Of a DNA stretch of 64,000 bases, positions 25,633 through 34,378 are shown in pieces (position 1 is the first letter of the stretch; each line of letters begins with the position of its first letter). The notes beneath the pieces are model-generated. The model saw only the letters and a program-made list of their open reading frames with translations. It was not told where the DNA came from and searched no databases. Made by a program: the position numbers and the translations under genes. Location of the stretch: the NCBI RefSeq assembly GCF_000196895.1, contig NC_014297.1, positions 1,494,119 to 1,558,118 of the forward strand, given 5' to 3'. This DNA comes from Halalkalicoccus jeotgali B3. GTDB lineage: Archaea; Halobacteriota; Halobacteria; Halobacteriales; Halalkalicoccaceae.

Positions 25633-26856
25633 CTACGTGCTGAACCGGCCTGCAGCGACGATCGCGCCGGCGCCGACCAGCGCGAGCACGCCCGCGGCGA
25701 CGAACGCCGGCGAGTAGGTCCCGATGGCGTCGTGACCAGCGCCGGCGAGATACGGCGAGACGAGCCCCGAGAGGCCGAGCGAGACCGACACCAGCCCGAA
25801 AACGGCGTTGATGTTCTCCCGGCCGAACAGGTCGGCGGTCAGCGGCGCGAGCAGCGCGCCGTTGCCGCCGTAGGCCAGCCCGTAGACGCCCGCGAAAGCG
25901 AACAGCGCCGCCGCGGTATCGAGCGCGGGAAGTGCGATCGCCGCGCCCCCCATCACCGCCGAACAGGCGGCAAACGTCGATACGCGGCCGATCCGGTCCG
26001 CGGCGTGGCCGATCGCGACCCGCCCGACGACGCTCGCCCCGCCGATCAGCGCCACGGCACTGGCACCGACGGTCCGCGAGAGGCCCAGATCCACGGCGTG
26101 GACGACGAGATGCGAGAGGACTACGTACAGGGTCGTGTAGATCAGTAGCCACCCGACGAACTGCGCCAGAAAGGCGGGCGAGCCGGCGATAGCGCGCACG
26201 GCCGCGAGCTGATCACGAAGTGGCGGTCGCTCGCTGGCGCGAACCCCACGGTCGAACTCGCGGGCGGGGACCTGCGCGGGGGCCGGTTCGTCGCGGACGG
26301 CGACGATGGCGACCGCAAGCAGCGCCACCGCCCCGGCGGCGAGTATCGACAGTGCCGACCGCCAGCCCACTCGGACGATGAGCGCGTCGGCGGCGGGCGC
26401 GACGACGACCATCCCCATCCCGAGACCGGCCGAAGCGAGTCCGCCAGCCAGTCCCTGTCGTCGGTCGAACCACCGGGGAACGGTCGCATACGAGACGACG
26501 AAGAGGACGCTCATCCCGAGTCCGGTGACGATCCCGTAGGTGAACACGAGAACCAAAAGCGACTGGGCCCGGCTGGTGGCGAGCAGTCCGAAAACGAGGA
26601 CGACGGCTCCGGCCGCGAGCATCCGGCGGGTCCCGTAGCGGTCGACGAGCACGCCGATTCCGACCGCACCGAGATAGAGCATCAGCGACTGGACGCCGAA
26701 GGCGACCGAGGTCACGCCCCGCGAGCGGCCGAATTCCGCGAGGATCGGCTCGAAGAACACGCCGAAGGAATAGGAGAGCCCGAAGACGACGAACGAACCC
26801 AGAAAGCAAGCGGCCACGACGACCCAGCCGTAGTAGACCCGTCCCGCCAGTGACAT
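25633..26856 (-). CDS. Major facilitator superfamily transporter, monocarboxylate/OFA-like
   Basis: The 407 residues make twelve hydrophobic helices with the MFS loop motif after helix 2 (GIGVLVDRYGTRRML) and its partner in the second half (AIGHAADRIGRVST). The start VYYGWVVVAACFLGSFVVFGL (residues 7-27) is typical of oxalate/formate or monocarboxylate-like MFS transporters. The substrate is not determinable. It converges on the protease gene with a gap of 4 bases and follows a divergent-free spacer of 71 bases to the next gene on the same strand. Confidence 0.87.
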   Translation of the reverse strand: MSLAGRVYYGWVVVAACFLGSFVVFGLSYSFGVFFEPILAEFGRSRGVTSVAFGVQSLMLYLGAVGIGVLVDRYGTRRMLAAGAVVLVFGLLATSRAQSLLVLVFTYGIVTGLGMSVLFVVSYATVPRWFDRRQGLAGGLASAGLGMGMVVVAPAADALIVRVGWRSALSILAAGAVALLAVAIVAVRDEPAPAQVPAREFDRGVRASERPPLRDQLAAVRAIAGSPAFLAQFVGWLLIYTTLYVVLSHLVVHAVDLGLSRTVGASAVALIGGASVVGRVAIGHAADRIGRVSTFAACSAVMGGAAIALPALDTAAALFAFAGVYGLAYGGNGALLAPLTADLFGRENINAVFGLVSVSLGLSGLVSPYLAGAGHDAIGTYSPAFVAAGVLALVGAGAIVAAGRFST

Positions 26857-26927
26857 GGGCCAACGACGGGTCCGAGCCGGGTTAAACCGTCGCGTTGAAG
26901 CAAACCGCCCCCGGTCGGCTCGGACCG

Positions 26928-27926
26928 CTATCGGCCCGCCATCGCCTCGCTGGCGGGGGCGAATTCGATCCCGGTGCCCCGGCCCGCCTCGCGGGCGCGC
27001 TCGTAGAGCATGTGGGCGGCGGCGACCGTCTCGATGCCGGTTCCGCCGCTGTCGAAGACGGTGATCTCCTCGTCGTCCGTGCGCCCCTCGACTGCCCCGA
27101 CGAGCACGTCCCCGAGTTCGCCGTGGAGGTGATCCGAACCGACCGCTCCGGCCTCGGTCGCCGCGATGAGCGACCCGGCGTCGCGGTCGGCCCGGGCCCG
27201 CAGGTCGAGGACGTACGTCGCGCGCGAGACCGTAGCGGCGTCGAGTTCGTGTTTCTCCGGATCGTACCGGCCCATCGCGGTGACGTGGGTACCCGGCTCT
27301 AGGAGCTCGCCGTCGAAGACCGGTTCGTCGGCGTTCGTCGCCGTGACCACGACGTCGGCGCCTTCGAGGGCGGTGGCGCTCGAATCGACCGCGCGAACGT
27401 CGGCCTCCAGCTCCGCGTCGAAGTCGGTGGCGAACCCCTCGCGGTTCTCGCGGGTCGGCGAGTAGACCCGGACGGAATCGAACTCGCGGACGGTCGCCGC
27501 CGCACGGAGCTGGCCGCGGGCCTGCGCCCCGCTGCCGATCAGCCCCAGCGTCGAGGCGTCCTCGCGGGCGAGCGCGTCGATGCCGACCGCGCCCGCAGCG
27601 CCGGTCTTAAAGGGGTTGAGGGACGCGCCGTCGAGCACCGCCAGCGGTTCGCCCGACTCGGCGTCGAACACCGGCGTGACAAACCACGCGTCACGTTCGC
27701 CAAAGCCCGCCCCGTAGGTGTATCCGCCCATCGCGCCCGTCTCGGGGAGGATCGCCATGTAACCCGTCAGCATCCCCGGCGGACGCTCGTTGAGGAGCTT
27801 CTCGCGCGGTTCGGCGGGCGCGCCCGCGCCGCGCTGGCGATAGCCCTCGCGGACCGCATCGACGTAGTCCTCGGCGTCGGCCAGATCGATCAGTTCGTCG
27901 CTCGAGAGAAACAGCGCCTCGGTCAT
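26928..27926 (-). CDS. Ornithine cyclodeaminase / alanine dehydrogenase family protein
   Basis: The 332 residues match the mu-crystallin/OCD family: LFLSSDELIDLADAEDYVDAV at the start, a Lys in PREKLLNERPP, the active-site region SLNPFKTGAAGAVGIDALA, the NAD-binding LGLIGSGAQARGQLRAA, and TATNADEPVFDGELL with GTHVTAMG. Archaeal members reduce pyruvate with ammonia or deaminate ornithine; the exact reaction is open. The start was chosen at MTEALFLSS since the upstream in-frame extension is Arg-rich shadow sequence. Confidence 0.87.
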   Translation of the reverse strand: MTEALFLSSDELIDLADAEDYVDAVREGYRQRGAGAPAEPREKLLNERPPGMLTGYMAILPETGAMGGYTYGAGFGERDAWFVTPVFDAESGEPLAVLDGASLNPFKTGAAGAVGIDALAREDASTLGLIGSGAQARGQLRAAATVREFDSVRVYSPTRENREGFATDFDAELEADVRAVDSSATALEGADVVVTATNADEPVFDGELLEPGTHVTAMGRYDPEKHELDAATVSRATYVLDLRARADRDAGSLIAATEAGAVGSDHLHGELGDVLVGAVEGRTDDEEITVFDSGGTGIETVAAAHMLYERAREAGRGTGIEFAPASEAMAGR

Positions 27927-27966
27927 ACGCCGGCGTTCGAGCGCCAGCGAGAAAACGGTTCGTGGT

Positions 27967-28200
27967 CTATTCCGACGGCTGCTGGGACGGGGTCGGCGAC
28001 GCGGTGCTCGCCGAATTCGGGACCGGGGTCGGCTGGGACGGGTCATTGACGAACAGCGCGTGACCGATCAGGCCGATCGCAACGGAAGCCGCCGCCGGCA
28101 CCGCAATCGGCAGGGGCAGACCCACACCCACTAGCGTGCCACCGATCCCCAACAGCGCGATCGGAATGAGAACGAGTATCAAATCGTAATAGTTAGTCAT
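27967..28200 (-). CDS. Small two-helix membrane protein of unknown function
   Basis: The 77-residue protein has two hydrophobic segments (LILVLIPIALLGIGGTLVGVG and PIAVPAAASVAIGLIGHALFV) and a Pro/Ser/Thr-rich tail (PTPVPNSASTASPTPSQQPSE). Many haloarchaea have such proteins beside metabolic genes. It is transcribed from an AT-rich promoter region (28201-28320). Confidence 0.65.
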   Translation of the reverse strand: MTNYYDLILVLIPIALLGIGGTLVGVGLPLPIAVPAAASVAIGLIGHALFVNDPSQPTPVPNSASTASPTPSQQPSE

Positions 28201-28431
28201 GATGTGTTTCAACCTATGAACCATACCCCTATAACTGTTTTGTCTATCAGTTGTATTCTCTTCCGATATAGTCTCGATGGAGTTGCAGTACCTAATTTGA
28301 TACCCACTCATAAGTTACTCATGTATAAGGGCGCCAAAGGCGCTCGATCGCTCGAATCGGTCCGTCTCGAGAGGGGCTAAAAATCGGGTCAGATGGGCGG
28401 ATCGGTCGGCTCGTGAAAGGTGATAGGACGG
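28201..28431. other. Intergenic spacer
   Basis: The 231 bases hold no convincing gene. The part next to 28200 is AT rich and contains minus-strand TATA-like sequences (for example around 28230-28240) for the small membrane protein. Near 28331-28343 is a short inverted repeat, GCGCC-AAA-GGCGC, too weak to call a terminator. The open frames here are high-GC shadows. Confidence 0.4.
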
Positions 28432-28845
28432 TCAGGATCGCAGGCGGGCGAGCGCGACGACGAGTACTCGCCACGGGAGCAACGTCGCGAGGCCGGTGGC
28501 GACGGTAACGAGGACGAAGGCCGGCGGTGCCCCGCCGACGAGCCACGGGGTCGCGCGCAGTCCAACCCCGATCAGCGCGGCGACGATCCACGCGAGGCCC
28601 ACCGAGAGGAGCGTCTCGACGAGTGAGCTACGCACGCGGGCGGTGTAGACGCCGAGCATCGGGGCGGCGAGGAGCCACCCGAGCAGGAAGGGAGCGACGG
28701 TCTCGACCGTGTAGAAGGGGTCGGCGAGCGGGTCGGTACCGTGAGTGATCAGTCCGTACGAGAGCTGTGCGGCGACGATAGCCAGATCGACGACGAGGAC
28801 GAGAACCGTCGTCGCCGACCGGTCGAACCGTGCGAGGTCGGCCAT
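28432..28845 (-). CDS. DUF3054 family membrane protein
   Basis: The 137-residue protein has four hydrophobic helices (VLVLVVDLAIVAAQL, FLLGWLLAAPMLGVY, LLSVGLAWIVAALIGVGLR, AFVLVTVATGLATLLPW) and the DUF3054 pattern of an early Asp-Leu helix and a GWLLAAPMLGVY loop. Function is unknown. The start MADLARFDRS fits; an upstream in-frame ATG is in the divergent spacer. It is divergent from the GNAT gene at 28923. Confidence 0.8.
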   Translation of the reverse strand: MADLARFDRSATTVLVLVVDLAIVAAQLSYGLITHGTDPLADPFYTVETVAPFLLGWLLAAPMLGVYTARVRSSLVETLLSVGLAWIVAALIGVGLRATPWLVGGAPPAFVLVTVATGLATLLPWRVLVVALARLRS

Positions 28846-28922
28846 GGCGGGCGTTCTCCCGGCAGGGCCATGTGTCCCCCGGTTCCCACATCGCTCAACA
28901 CGCCCGGGGGCCAACGGGCCGT

Positions 28923-29453
28923 ATGGACCTCGAACTGGTCGGCTGGCCCCCCGACGGGCCGAAACTCGACCTTGACTACCGTTCCTTTAGCTATGCCGGG
29001 AAGTTCGTCATGACGAACACGGGAAAGGCGCTCGTCCGCGAGGACGGCTCCGTCCGCGCCGCGGCCGCGTTCAACGAGGACCGGACCGAGCCCGGGACGC
29101 TCTGGATCCGGTATATCACCACCCACGTCGACTACCGGGGCGACGGTTTCGGGCCCCGACTGCTCGAGTTCGTTCGGGACCGAGCGCGCGAGCGGGACTA
29201 CGACACCGTGCGGATCGCGGTCAACAACCCCTTCGCCTACGAGGCGTGCTACCGGGCGGGGTTCGGCTACACCGGTCGGGAGACCGGCATCGCGGAGCTC
29301 GTTCTGGAGACGCCCGCGGATCGCTCCCGCGAACGCTATCAGGAGGGATTGGACGCCTTCCGGGCCCGGGATCTCGAAGAGCCCGAACGGGCGTTTCTCG
29401 AGCGGAAACACGGTGTCGACCCGCCCGCCGGGTCGGACGGGCGAGGCGAATAG
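28923..29453 (+). CDS. GNAT family N-acetyltransferase
   Basis: The 176-residue protein has the GNAT acetyl-CoA loop around TTHVDYRGDGFGPRLLEFVRD (residues about 62-82) and the strand VRIAVNNPFAYEACYRAGFGY typical of motif B. The N-terminal strand reads FVMTNTGKALV. The acceptor substrate is not readable. A 34-base gap separates it from the NUDIX gene on the same strand, so they may share a transcript. Confidence 0.85.
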   Translation: MDLELVGWPPDGPKLDLDYRSFSYAGKFVMTNTGKALVREDGSVRAAAAFNEDRTEPGTLWIRYITTHVDYRGDGFGPRLLEFVRDRARERDYDTVRIAVNNPFAYEACYRAGFGYTGRETGIAELVLETPADRSRERYQEGLDAFRARDLEEPERAFLERKHGVDPPAGSDGRGE

Positions 29454-29487
29454 AAACCGCCAAACGCCTGTCGGAGTTCGAGGAGGT

Positions 29488-29949
29488 ATGGAAACGACAC
29501 GCCACTTCGTCGCGACCGTCTACGTCGTCTACGGCGGCGCGACCCTGCTGCACGAACACCGGACGCTTGGGCTGTGGCTCCCGCCGGGCGGGCACCTCGA
29601 CCGGGACGAACTGCCCCACGAGGCGGCCCTGCGCGAGGTGCGCGAGGAGACGGGCCTCGACGTAGAGCTTCTGACCGAACACGACGGCGTCCGTTCCCCG
29701 ACCGTCGAGTCGCTGCCCGAACCCGCCCACCTGCTGCTCGAGGACATCGACACCTACGACGGGGCGGTCGGCCACCAGCACATCGATTTCGTCTACTACG
29801 GCCGGGCGGACTCGCGCACGCTCGATCCCGGCGACGGCGAGCAGTCCGCAGACGCGTGGGAGTGGGTCACGAGCGAAGAACTGGACGAGGAGCGCTTCGA
29901 CGCCGACGTGACCCGGCTGGGCCGGGAGGCGATCGGCTCAGTCGAGTAG
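29488..29949 (+). CDS. NUDIX hydrolase
   Basis: The 153 residues contain a complete Nudix box beginning GGHLDRDELPHEAALREV and running on into REETGLDV, where the Glu residues bind the metal. The protein starts FVATVYVVYGGATLLHEHRTLGLWLPPG. It hydrolyses a nucleoside diphosphate linked to an unknown moiety. AGGAGGT sits directly against the ATG, too close for normal ribosome binding, so it is probably not used. The 3' end overlaps the convergent synthetase gene by 12 bases. Confidence 0.9.
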   Translation: METTRHFVATVYVVYGGATLLHEHRTLGLWLPPGGHLDRDELPHEAALREVREETGLDVELLTEHDGVRSPTVESLPEPAHLLLEDIDTYDGAVGHQHIDFVYYGRADSRTLDPGDGEQSADAWEWVTSEELDEERFDADVTRLGREAIGSVE

Positions 29950-30993
29950 CGACTCGACGTACTTCGTGACGTGGTCGTCCATTCGGCGTTTGAACCCCGC
30001 CTGCCGGGCGAGGCGATCGAGTTCGCGCGCGATCAGGCTGCCGTACTGCATCGCCTTCTTCTCCCGGTTTGCCACCTCGCGGGGGACGAACTCGCGGGCC
30101 GCCTCCCGGAAGACGCGTTTTCGCTCCTCGTCGGTCGCGAGCATCGGGCCGTCGAGACGCAAAGCCGCCCGCACCACCCGGTCGTCGAGCAGGGGTGCGA
30201 CCGGTTCGGCGCCGGCGGCACGGATCGCGAGAACGTCACGTTCCAGTTGGTCTGGGAGCGAGGCGATCACCTCGCGGGTCGCGCCGCGCACGGAGTCGGA
30301 TTCGACTCGGTGGTCGGTCCGGACGACCTTCTCGTAGCCGCCGAACAGCTCGTCGGCGCCTTGGCCGATCGCGAGGCGGTCGAAGCCGTCCGCGACGGCT
30401 CGCTCGGCGACGAGAAACAGCGACAGCGCGATCCCCACGTCCATCGCGTTGGTCCGGTCCGTCGCGCGAGCCACGCGGGGGACCGCCCGCTCGATGTCGG
30501 CGTGGGTACACTCGACGACCCGGAGATCCCGCCCCATCGCGCTCGCGCCCTCGCGGGCCGCGGCGATGTCGTGGCTCCCCTCGAAGCCGACGACGTACAG
30601 GGGTGCTTCGAGGCGACTCGCGACGACCGCCGAGTCGACGCCGCCCGAGAAGGCGACCGCGAGTCCGTCCGAATCGAGCGCGAGGCTCGCCCCGATCGCA
30701 CCTTCGGTCGCTGCGACCGCCTCGCGCTCCCCGGCGAACGGGGACGGGGCGGGAAGCGTCCAGACGCGCTCGTCGTCGACGTGACCCGCCGGGAACGGGA
30801 CCGGATCCGCGAGGGCGGTCGGTGAGAATCCCCACCCCTCACCCGTGCGCTCGACGAACAGCGGAACGCGCCCGAGAACGTCCCGGACGAGCCTGCCGTC
30901 GGGGAGGTCGCCGGCGAACCCTCGCGTCCCGGGGAACGGATCGCGGTCCTCGAGTGCGCGTTCGACGAGCGCGGAATCGCTCCCGTGGATCAT
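29938..30993 (-). CDS. Asparagine-synthase-like PP-loop protein without glutaminase domain
   Basis: The 351-residue protein has a PP-loop ATP-binding motif AVAFSGGVDSAVVAS (about residue 117) and the downstream GQGADELFGGYEKVV stretch of asparagine synthase. The N-terminal glutaminase domain (with Cys2) is absent; about 95 residues of other sequence take its place, including PFPGTRGFAGDLPDGRLVRDVLG, which may be a remnant of the Ntn fold. It might make asparagine using free ammonia or act on another carboxylate. The start MIHGSDSALV overlaps the PHP-domain gene stop by 4 bases, so the pair is cotranscribed. Confidence 0.8.
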   Translation of the reverse strand: MIHGSDSALVERALEDRDPFPGTRGFAGDLPDGRLVRDVLGRVPLFVERTGEGWGFSPTALADPVPFPAGHVDDERVWTLPAPSPFAGEREAVAATEGAIGASLALDSDGLAVAFSGGVDSAVVASRLEAPLYVVGFEGSHDIAAAREGASAMGRDLRVVECTHADIERAVPRVARATDRTNAMDVGIALSLFLVAERAVADGFDRLAIGQGADELFGGYEKVVRTDHRVESDSVRGATREVIASLPDQLERDVLAIRAAGAEPVAPLLDDRVVRAALRLDGPMLATDEERKRVFREAAREFVPREVANREKKAMQYGSLIARELDRLARQAGFKRRMDDHVTKYVESLLD

Positions 30994-31679
30994 CCGAAAA
31001 AGGAGGAGGCCCGGCGTTTCACCCGCCGTTTCGCCCCGCCGCCGGCCTGGCGAAAGCTGATCCGCCACGGGGTGCGCTTGCCCTCGACTGCCGTCTGTCC
31101 CTCGCGGATCCCGTCGAGGATCGCCTCGACGTTTCGCTCGCCGCCGGTTTCGACCCGGGTGATCGCCTGCCCGACCATCTCGTTGATGTGAGCGTCGCTG
31201 CCGGCGGTCATTGCCAGTCCCCGTGACCGGGCGAACCGTTCTGCCTTCCGGTTCGCCCTGCCGGTCAGCAGCCGCGAGTTGTAGACCTCGATGGCGTCGG
31301 CCCTCGCCAACTCCTCGCGGGAGACGTTCGCGCCGACGCCGTGTCGGGAGGACTGGAAGGGGTGGGGAACGACGGCGATCCCGCCGGCCCCGCGGATCCG
31401 TTCGATGGTCTCCCCGTAGGGAAGACCCGCCTCTACGGGTACGTCGACCCCGATTCCGAGGACGTGGCCGGCCGAACTCGTGACCTCGATGCCGGGGATC
31501 CCGACCAGCCCGTACTCGGGGGCGAGTCGGGCGGCCTCGCGGCTCGCCTCGAAGGCGTCGTGATCGGTGATCGCGATGGCGTCGAGGCCGACGGCACTGG
31601 CCTGTTCGAGGAGGAAGTCCACGGGATCCCGGCCGTCGTGCGAGAGCGCGGAGTGTGCGTGGAGTTCGACCGAGAGCAC
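30990..31679 (-). CDS. PHP-domain metal-dependent phosphoesterase
   Basis: The 229 residues show the PHP motifs in order: ELHAHSALSHDGR (metal ligands H-x-H), AIAITDHDAFEA, GIPGIEVTSSAGHVLGIG, VVPHPFQSSRHGV, and AGSDAHINEMVG. The protein would bind three metals and hydrolyse a phosphoester. It overlaps the asparagine-synthase-like gene, which suggests the two work in one pathway. Confidence 0.88.
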   Translation of the reverse strand: MLSVELHAHSALSHDGRDPVDFLLEQASAVGLDAIAITDHDAFEASREAARLAPEYGLVGIPGIEVTSSAGHVLGIGVDVPVEAGLPYGETIERIRGAGGIAVVPHPFQSSRHGVGANVSREELARADAIEVYNSRLLTGRANRKAERFARSRGLAMTAGSDAHINEMVGQAITRVETGGERNVEAILDGIREGQTAVEGKRTPWRISFRQAGGGAKRRVKRRASSFFG

Positions 31680-31741
31680 ACCCCCCGTTCGGCCGGTGCG
31701 TTCAAAAGACGATCGGTCGCCGAGCCCGTCCCAAAGCGAGA

Positions 31742-31990
31742 CTAGCGGGGTTCGTACTCGTCGGGCGTGTAGGTCTTCAGTTCGAGGGCGTGGATGTCGG
31801 TGGTCATGTGATCGCCAAGCGCGTCGTAGACCAGTTGGTGCTGGGCGACCAGCGACTTGCCCTCGAAGGCCGGCGAGACGACGACCGCCGCCAGATGGTC
31901 CTCGTCGTGAGTCCCCCGTGGATGGGTGACCGTCGCCTCACAGTCCTCGATTCCCGCCTCGATCAGCGCTTCGACGTCCTCGGCGTCCAT
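31742..31990 (-). CDS. BolA family protein
   Basis: The 82 residues give the BolA class II fold: helix DAEDVEALIEAGIED, strand EATVTHPRGTHDEDHLAAVVVSPAFEGKSLVAQHQLVYDAL with the invariant His in AQHQLVY, and a final helix/strand. BolA proteins work with monothiol glutaredoxins or iron-sulfur carriers. It stands alone, downstream of fen1 on the same strand. Confidence 0.9.
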   Translation of the reverse strand: MDAEDVEALIEAGIEDCEATVTHPRGTHDEDHLAAVVVSPAFEGKSLVAQHQLVYDALGDHMTTDIHALELKTYTPDEYEPR

Positions 31991-32030
31991 GGTCGGACTG
32001 TGCGCCCGAGGCCCAAAACGGTTTCAGATC

Positions 32031-33008
32031 TCAGGTCCACTGATCCAGCCCGGTCTGGGTGACCGATTCCTCGATGCGCTCGAATCCCCTCGATACCTCA
32101 TCGGCGGGGATCTCCCAGTCGGCGACGTACTCGCGGGCACCCGCGACGTCCGGCGAGAGGGCGGTGTCGAACCCGTAGTCGTCGGTCACGTCCGGCTGTA
32201 AGAACAGCTCGCGGACCGCCTCCATCTCCCCGACCACGGCGTCTCGGGCGTCGAGGACGCCCGCCAGGTCGCCGTGTTCGTGGATCGCCTTCACCGCCGT
32301 CTTGGGCCCCATCCCGTGGACGCCCTCGTTGAAGTCGGTCCCACAGAGGATCCCCACGTCGACCAGCTGCTCGTGGGTCAACTCGTGGGCCGCGAGGGTC
32401 GCCGCCAGATCCATGCACTCGGGGTCACCCTTGCTCGTGAGTTGCCGTAGCGTCAGGGGCGCCCCGAAGAGCAAGGCGTCGTAGTCCTCGGTGCCGGCGT
32501 AGTCGACGTCGGCCGATTTCGCCATGTGGGCGGCTTGGGCCTCGCCCTCGGTGGGGGCCTCGACGATGGGGACGTCGAGCAGTTCGAGCAGCTCGCGGGT
32601 GGTCCGTTGGATCGTGTCGGTCAGGCGCTGGGTGCGCGCCTCGAGCCGGGCGGCCTCGACACGATCGCCCCGCTCGCGGGCGTTTCGGGCCTCCGCCGCG
32701 GCGCGTTCCTTGGCGGCGCGCCGGTCGTCGATCTCGCCGTCTTTGAGGTCGGTGACGACGCCGTCGAAGACGAACACGGGGACGAGGTCGTTCTCGAAGA
32801 ACTTCGGTAGCCCCTGAACGATCCCCACGAGGTTGGCGACTTCGGTCCCCTCGGCGGTGGTGTAGACGTCGTCTGCGGTCCACTTGACGGTCGTCGTGAG
32901 ATACCGATAGAGCCAGTTGTGCGCGTCGACCGCGACGACCGCCCCCGACAGGTCCTCAAACGGGACCGTCTCGATCGCCGCGAGGTCCCGAAGCGCTGCG
33001 TTTCCCAT
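32031..33008 (-). CDS. fen1: Flap endonuclease 1
   Basis: The 325-residue nuclease has the N domain ([14 protein letters not shown]) and the I domain ([37 protein letters not shown]) with the metal-binding acidic residues, a helix-hairpin-helix around [17 protein letters not shown], and a C-terminal PIP box QTGLDQW for binding PCNA. It removes 5' flaps during lagging-strand synthesis and repair. The start MGNAALRDL matches the conserved Gly-2 position needed for the active site. Confidence 0.96.
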   Translation of the reverse strand: MGNAALRDLAAIETVPFEDLSGAVVAVDAHNWLYRYLTTTVKWTADDVYTTAEGTEVANLVGIVQGLPKFFENDLVPVFVFDGVVTDLKDGEIDDRRAAKERAAAEARNARERGDRVEAARLEARTQRLTDTIQRTTRELLELLDVPIVEAPTEGEAQAAHMAKSADVDYAGTEDYDALLFGAPLTLRQLTSKGDPECMDLAATLAAHELTHEQLVDVGILCGTDFNEGVHGMGPKTAVKAIHEHGDLAGVLDARDAVVGEMEAVRELFLQPDVTDDYGFDTALSPDVAGAREYVADWEIPADEVSRGFERIEESVTQTGLDQWT

Positions 33009-33103
33009 TGTAGGGGGTACGAACGGGGACGGTTTCAAGCTACGGATGGGTTGTCTGTAGCGAAACGACAACACTTAATCGCGCGATCCCGTCGAACCGG
33101 TAT

Positions 33104-34378
33104 ATGCTCGGATGGGGAAGGTTGTGGCCGGGTCGCCGGGGGGCGACCGCGATCGGATTCGTACTGCTCGTCGTCCTTGCAAGCGGCGTCGTCGCCGGGG
33201 TGCAGGGCCAGCCCAACGTGAGCGTCTTCGCACCCGAGAACACGGTCTCGCCGGGCGAGACGACGCAGATCGACCTCCAGTTGATGAACAACGGGACCAT
33301 CGAGGAGGGCAGCGAGGGCATCGAGGTCATCACCCAGCAGGGTGATCGCCAGCGCGTCCAGACCGCGCGCAACGTGACCGTCGAGGCCGAGGCCGACGGC
33401 CCGCCCTTCGAGGTCGAGACCGCGACGGTCCCCGTCGGAAGCCTCCCGGAGGGGACGAGCCAACCGATCCCGATCACCGTCTCGGTCAACGAGGACGCGC
33501 CGGCGAGCACCTACCAGCTGACGGTCACCGTCGAGTACGTCTATACGAGTCAGGTCGAGAACGGCGAGGAGACGGTCGTCTCCGAGACGATCACCGAGGA
33601 GGTGCCGATCGTGATCGAGGAGAGCGCTCGCTTCGACGTCGAGAGCGTCGAGAGCGACCTCGAGGTCGGCAGCGACGGCGAGGTGACGGGTACGGTCGAG
33701 AACGTCGGCAGCGGGGACGCCGAGGACGCCGTCCTCCGGCTGACGAACGAGTCGGGTACCCTCGGCTTTGCCGAACGGGAGTACGCGCTTGGCGACGTCG
33801 AGGCCGGCGAGAGCGCCGAGTTTACCTTCGACGCCGACGTGAGCGCCGAGGCGAGCGCGGGCGACCGGCAACTGGACTTCGTCGTCGCCTACCAAGACGA
33901 GCGGGGCAACGACCGCGAGGCGACGACGAGCACACAAGTGGGCGTCGACCCCGAAAGCGAGAAGTTCAGCGTCGAACCGCTCAACGCGAGCGTCGAGAGC
34001 GGGGCGAGCGACACGGTCGAACTCGAAGTCACAAACGAGGGCGAGGAGGACGTGAGCAACCTCAACGCACAGCTCTTCGCCGACAGCCCGCTCTCGGTCG
34101 GGAGCGATCAGGCCTACGCCGCCGAACTCCCCGCCGGCGAGTCGGTGGTCCTCTCCTTCGACGTGAGCGCCGAGAGCGACACCGCGGGGACCTACCCGGT
34201 CGATATCGACTTCAGCTACGACGACGGCGAGGGCGACACCCAGCTCTCCGAGCAGTACCAGGTCCCCGTCGATGTGACCGAACCGGCCGACGACGGCTTC
34301 GGCGGCTGGACGCTCGGCGCGGCCGGCCTCGCGCTGGCGATCGTCGGGCTGGCGGTCGGAATCCGCCGGTTCGCGTAG
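33104..34378 (+). CDS. COG1361-type S-layer-like protein, secreted and membrane anchored
   Basis: The 424-residue protein has an N-terminal signal/anchor helix (AIGFVLLVVLASGVVAGVQG), three to four repeated Ig-like beta domains (for example FAPENTVSPGETTQIDLQLMNNG and FDVESVESDLEVGSDGEV) and a C-terminal transmembrane helix followed by basic residues (LGAAGLALAIVGLAVGIRRFA). Such COG1361 proteins often accompany RND pumps in archaea; here the next gene, an RND protein, begins at the base after its stop codon (TAG-ATG), so translation is coupled. A structural adaptor role on the outside face is inferred. Confidence 0.82.
   Translation: MLGWGRLWPGRRGATAIGFVLLVVLASGVVAGVQGQPNVSVFAPENTVSPGETTQIDLQLMNNGTIEEGSEGIEVITQQGDRQRVQTARNVTVEAEADGPPFEVETATVPVGSLPEGTSQPIPITVSVNEDAPASTYQLTVTVEYVYTSQVENGEETVVSETITEEVPIVIEESARFDVESVESDLEVGSDGEVTGTVENVGSGDAEDAVLRLTNESGTLGFAEREYALGDVEAGESAEFTFDADVSAEASAGDRQLDFVVAYQDERGNDREATTSTQVGVDPESEKFSVEPLNASVESGASDTVELEVTNEGEEDVSNLNAQLFADSPLSVGSDQAYAAELPAGESVVLSFDVSAESDTAGTYPVDIDFSYDDGEGDTQLSEQYQVPVDVTEPADDGFGGWTLGAAGLALAIVGLAVGIRRFA

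Noticed and set aside
28322-28346. Rho-independent-like terminator
   Set aside because: The stem is only 5 base pairs and no T-run follows; archaeal termination does not need it.
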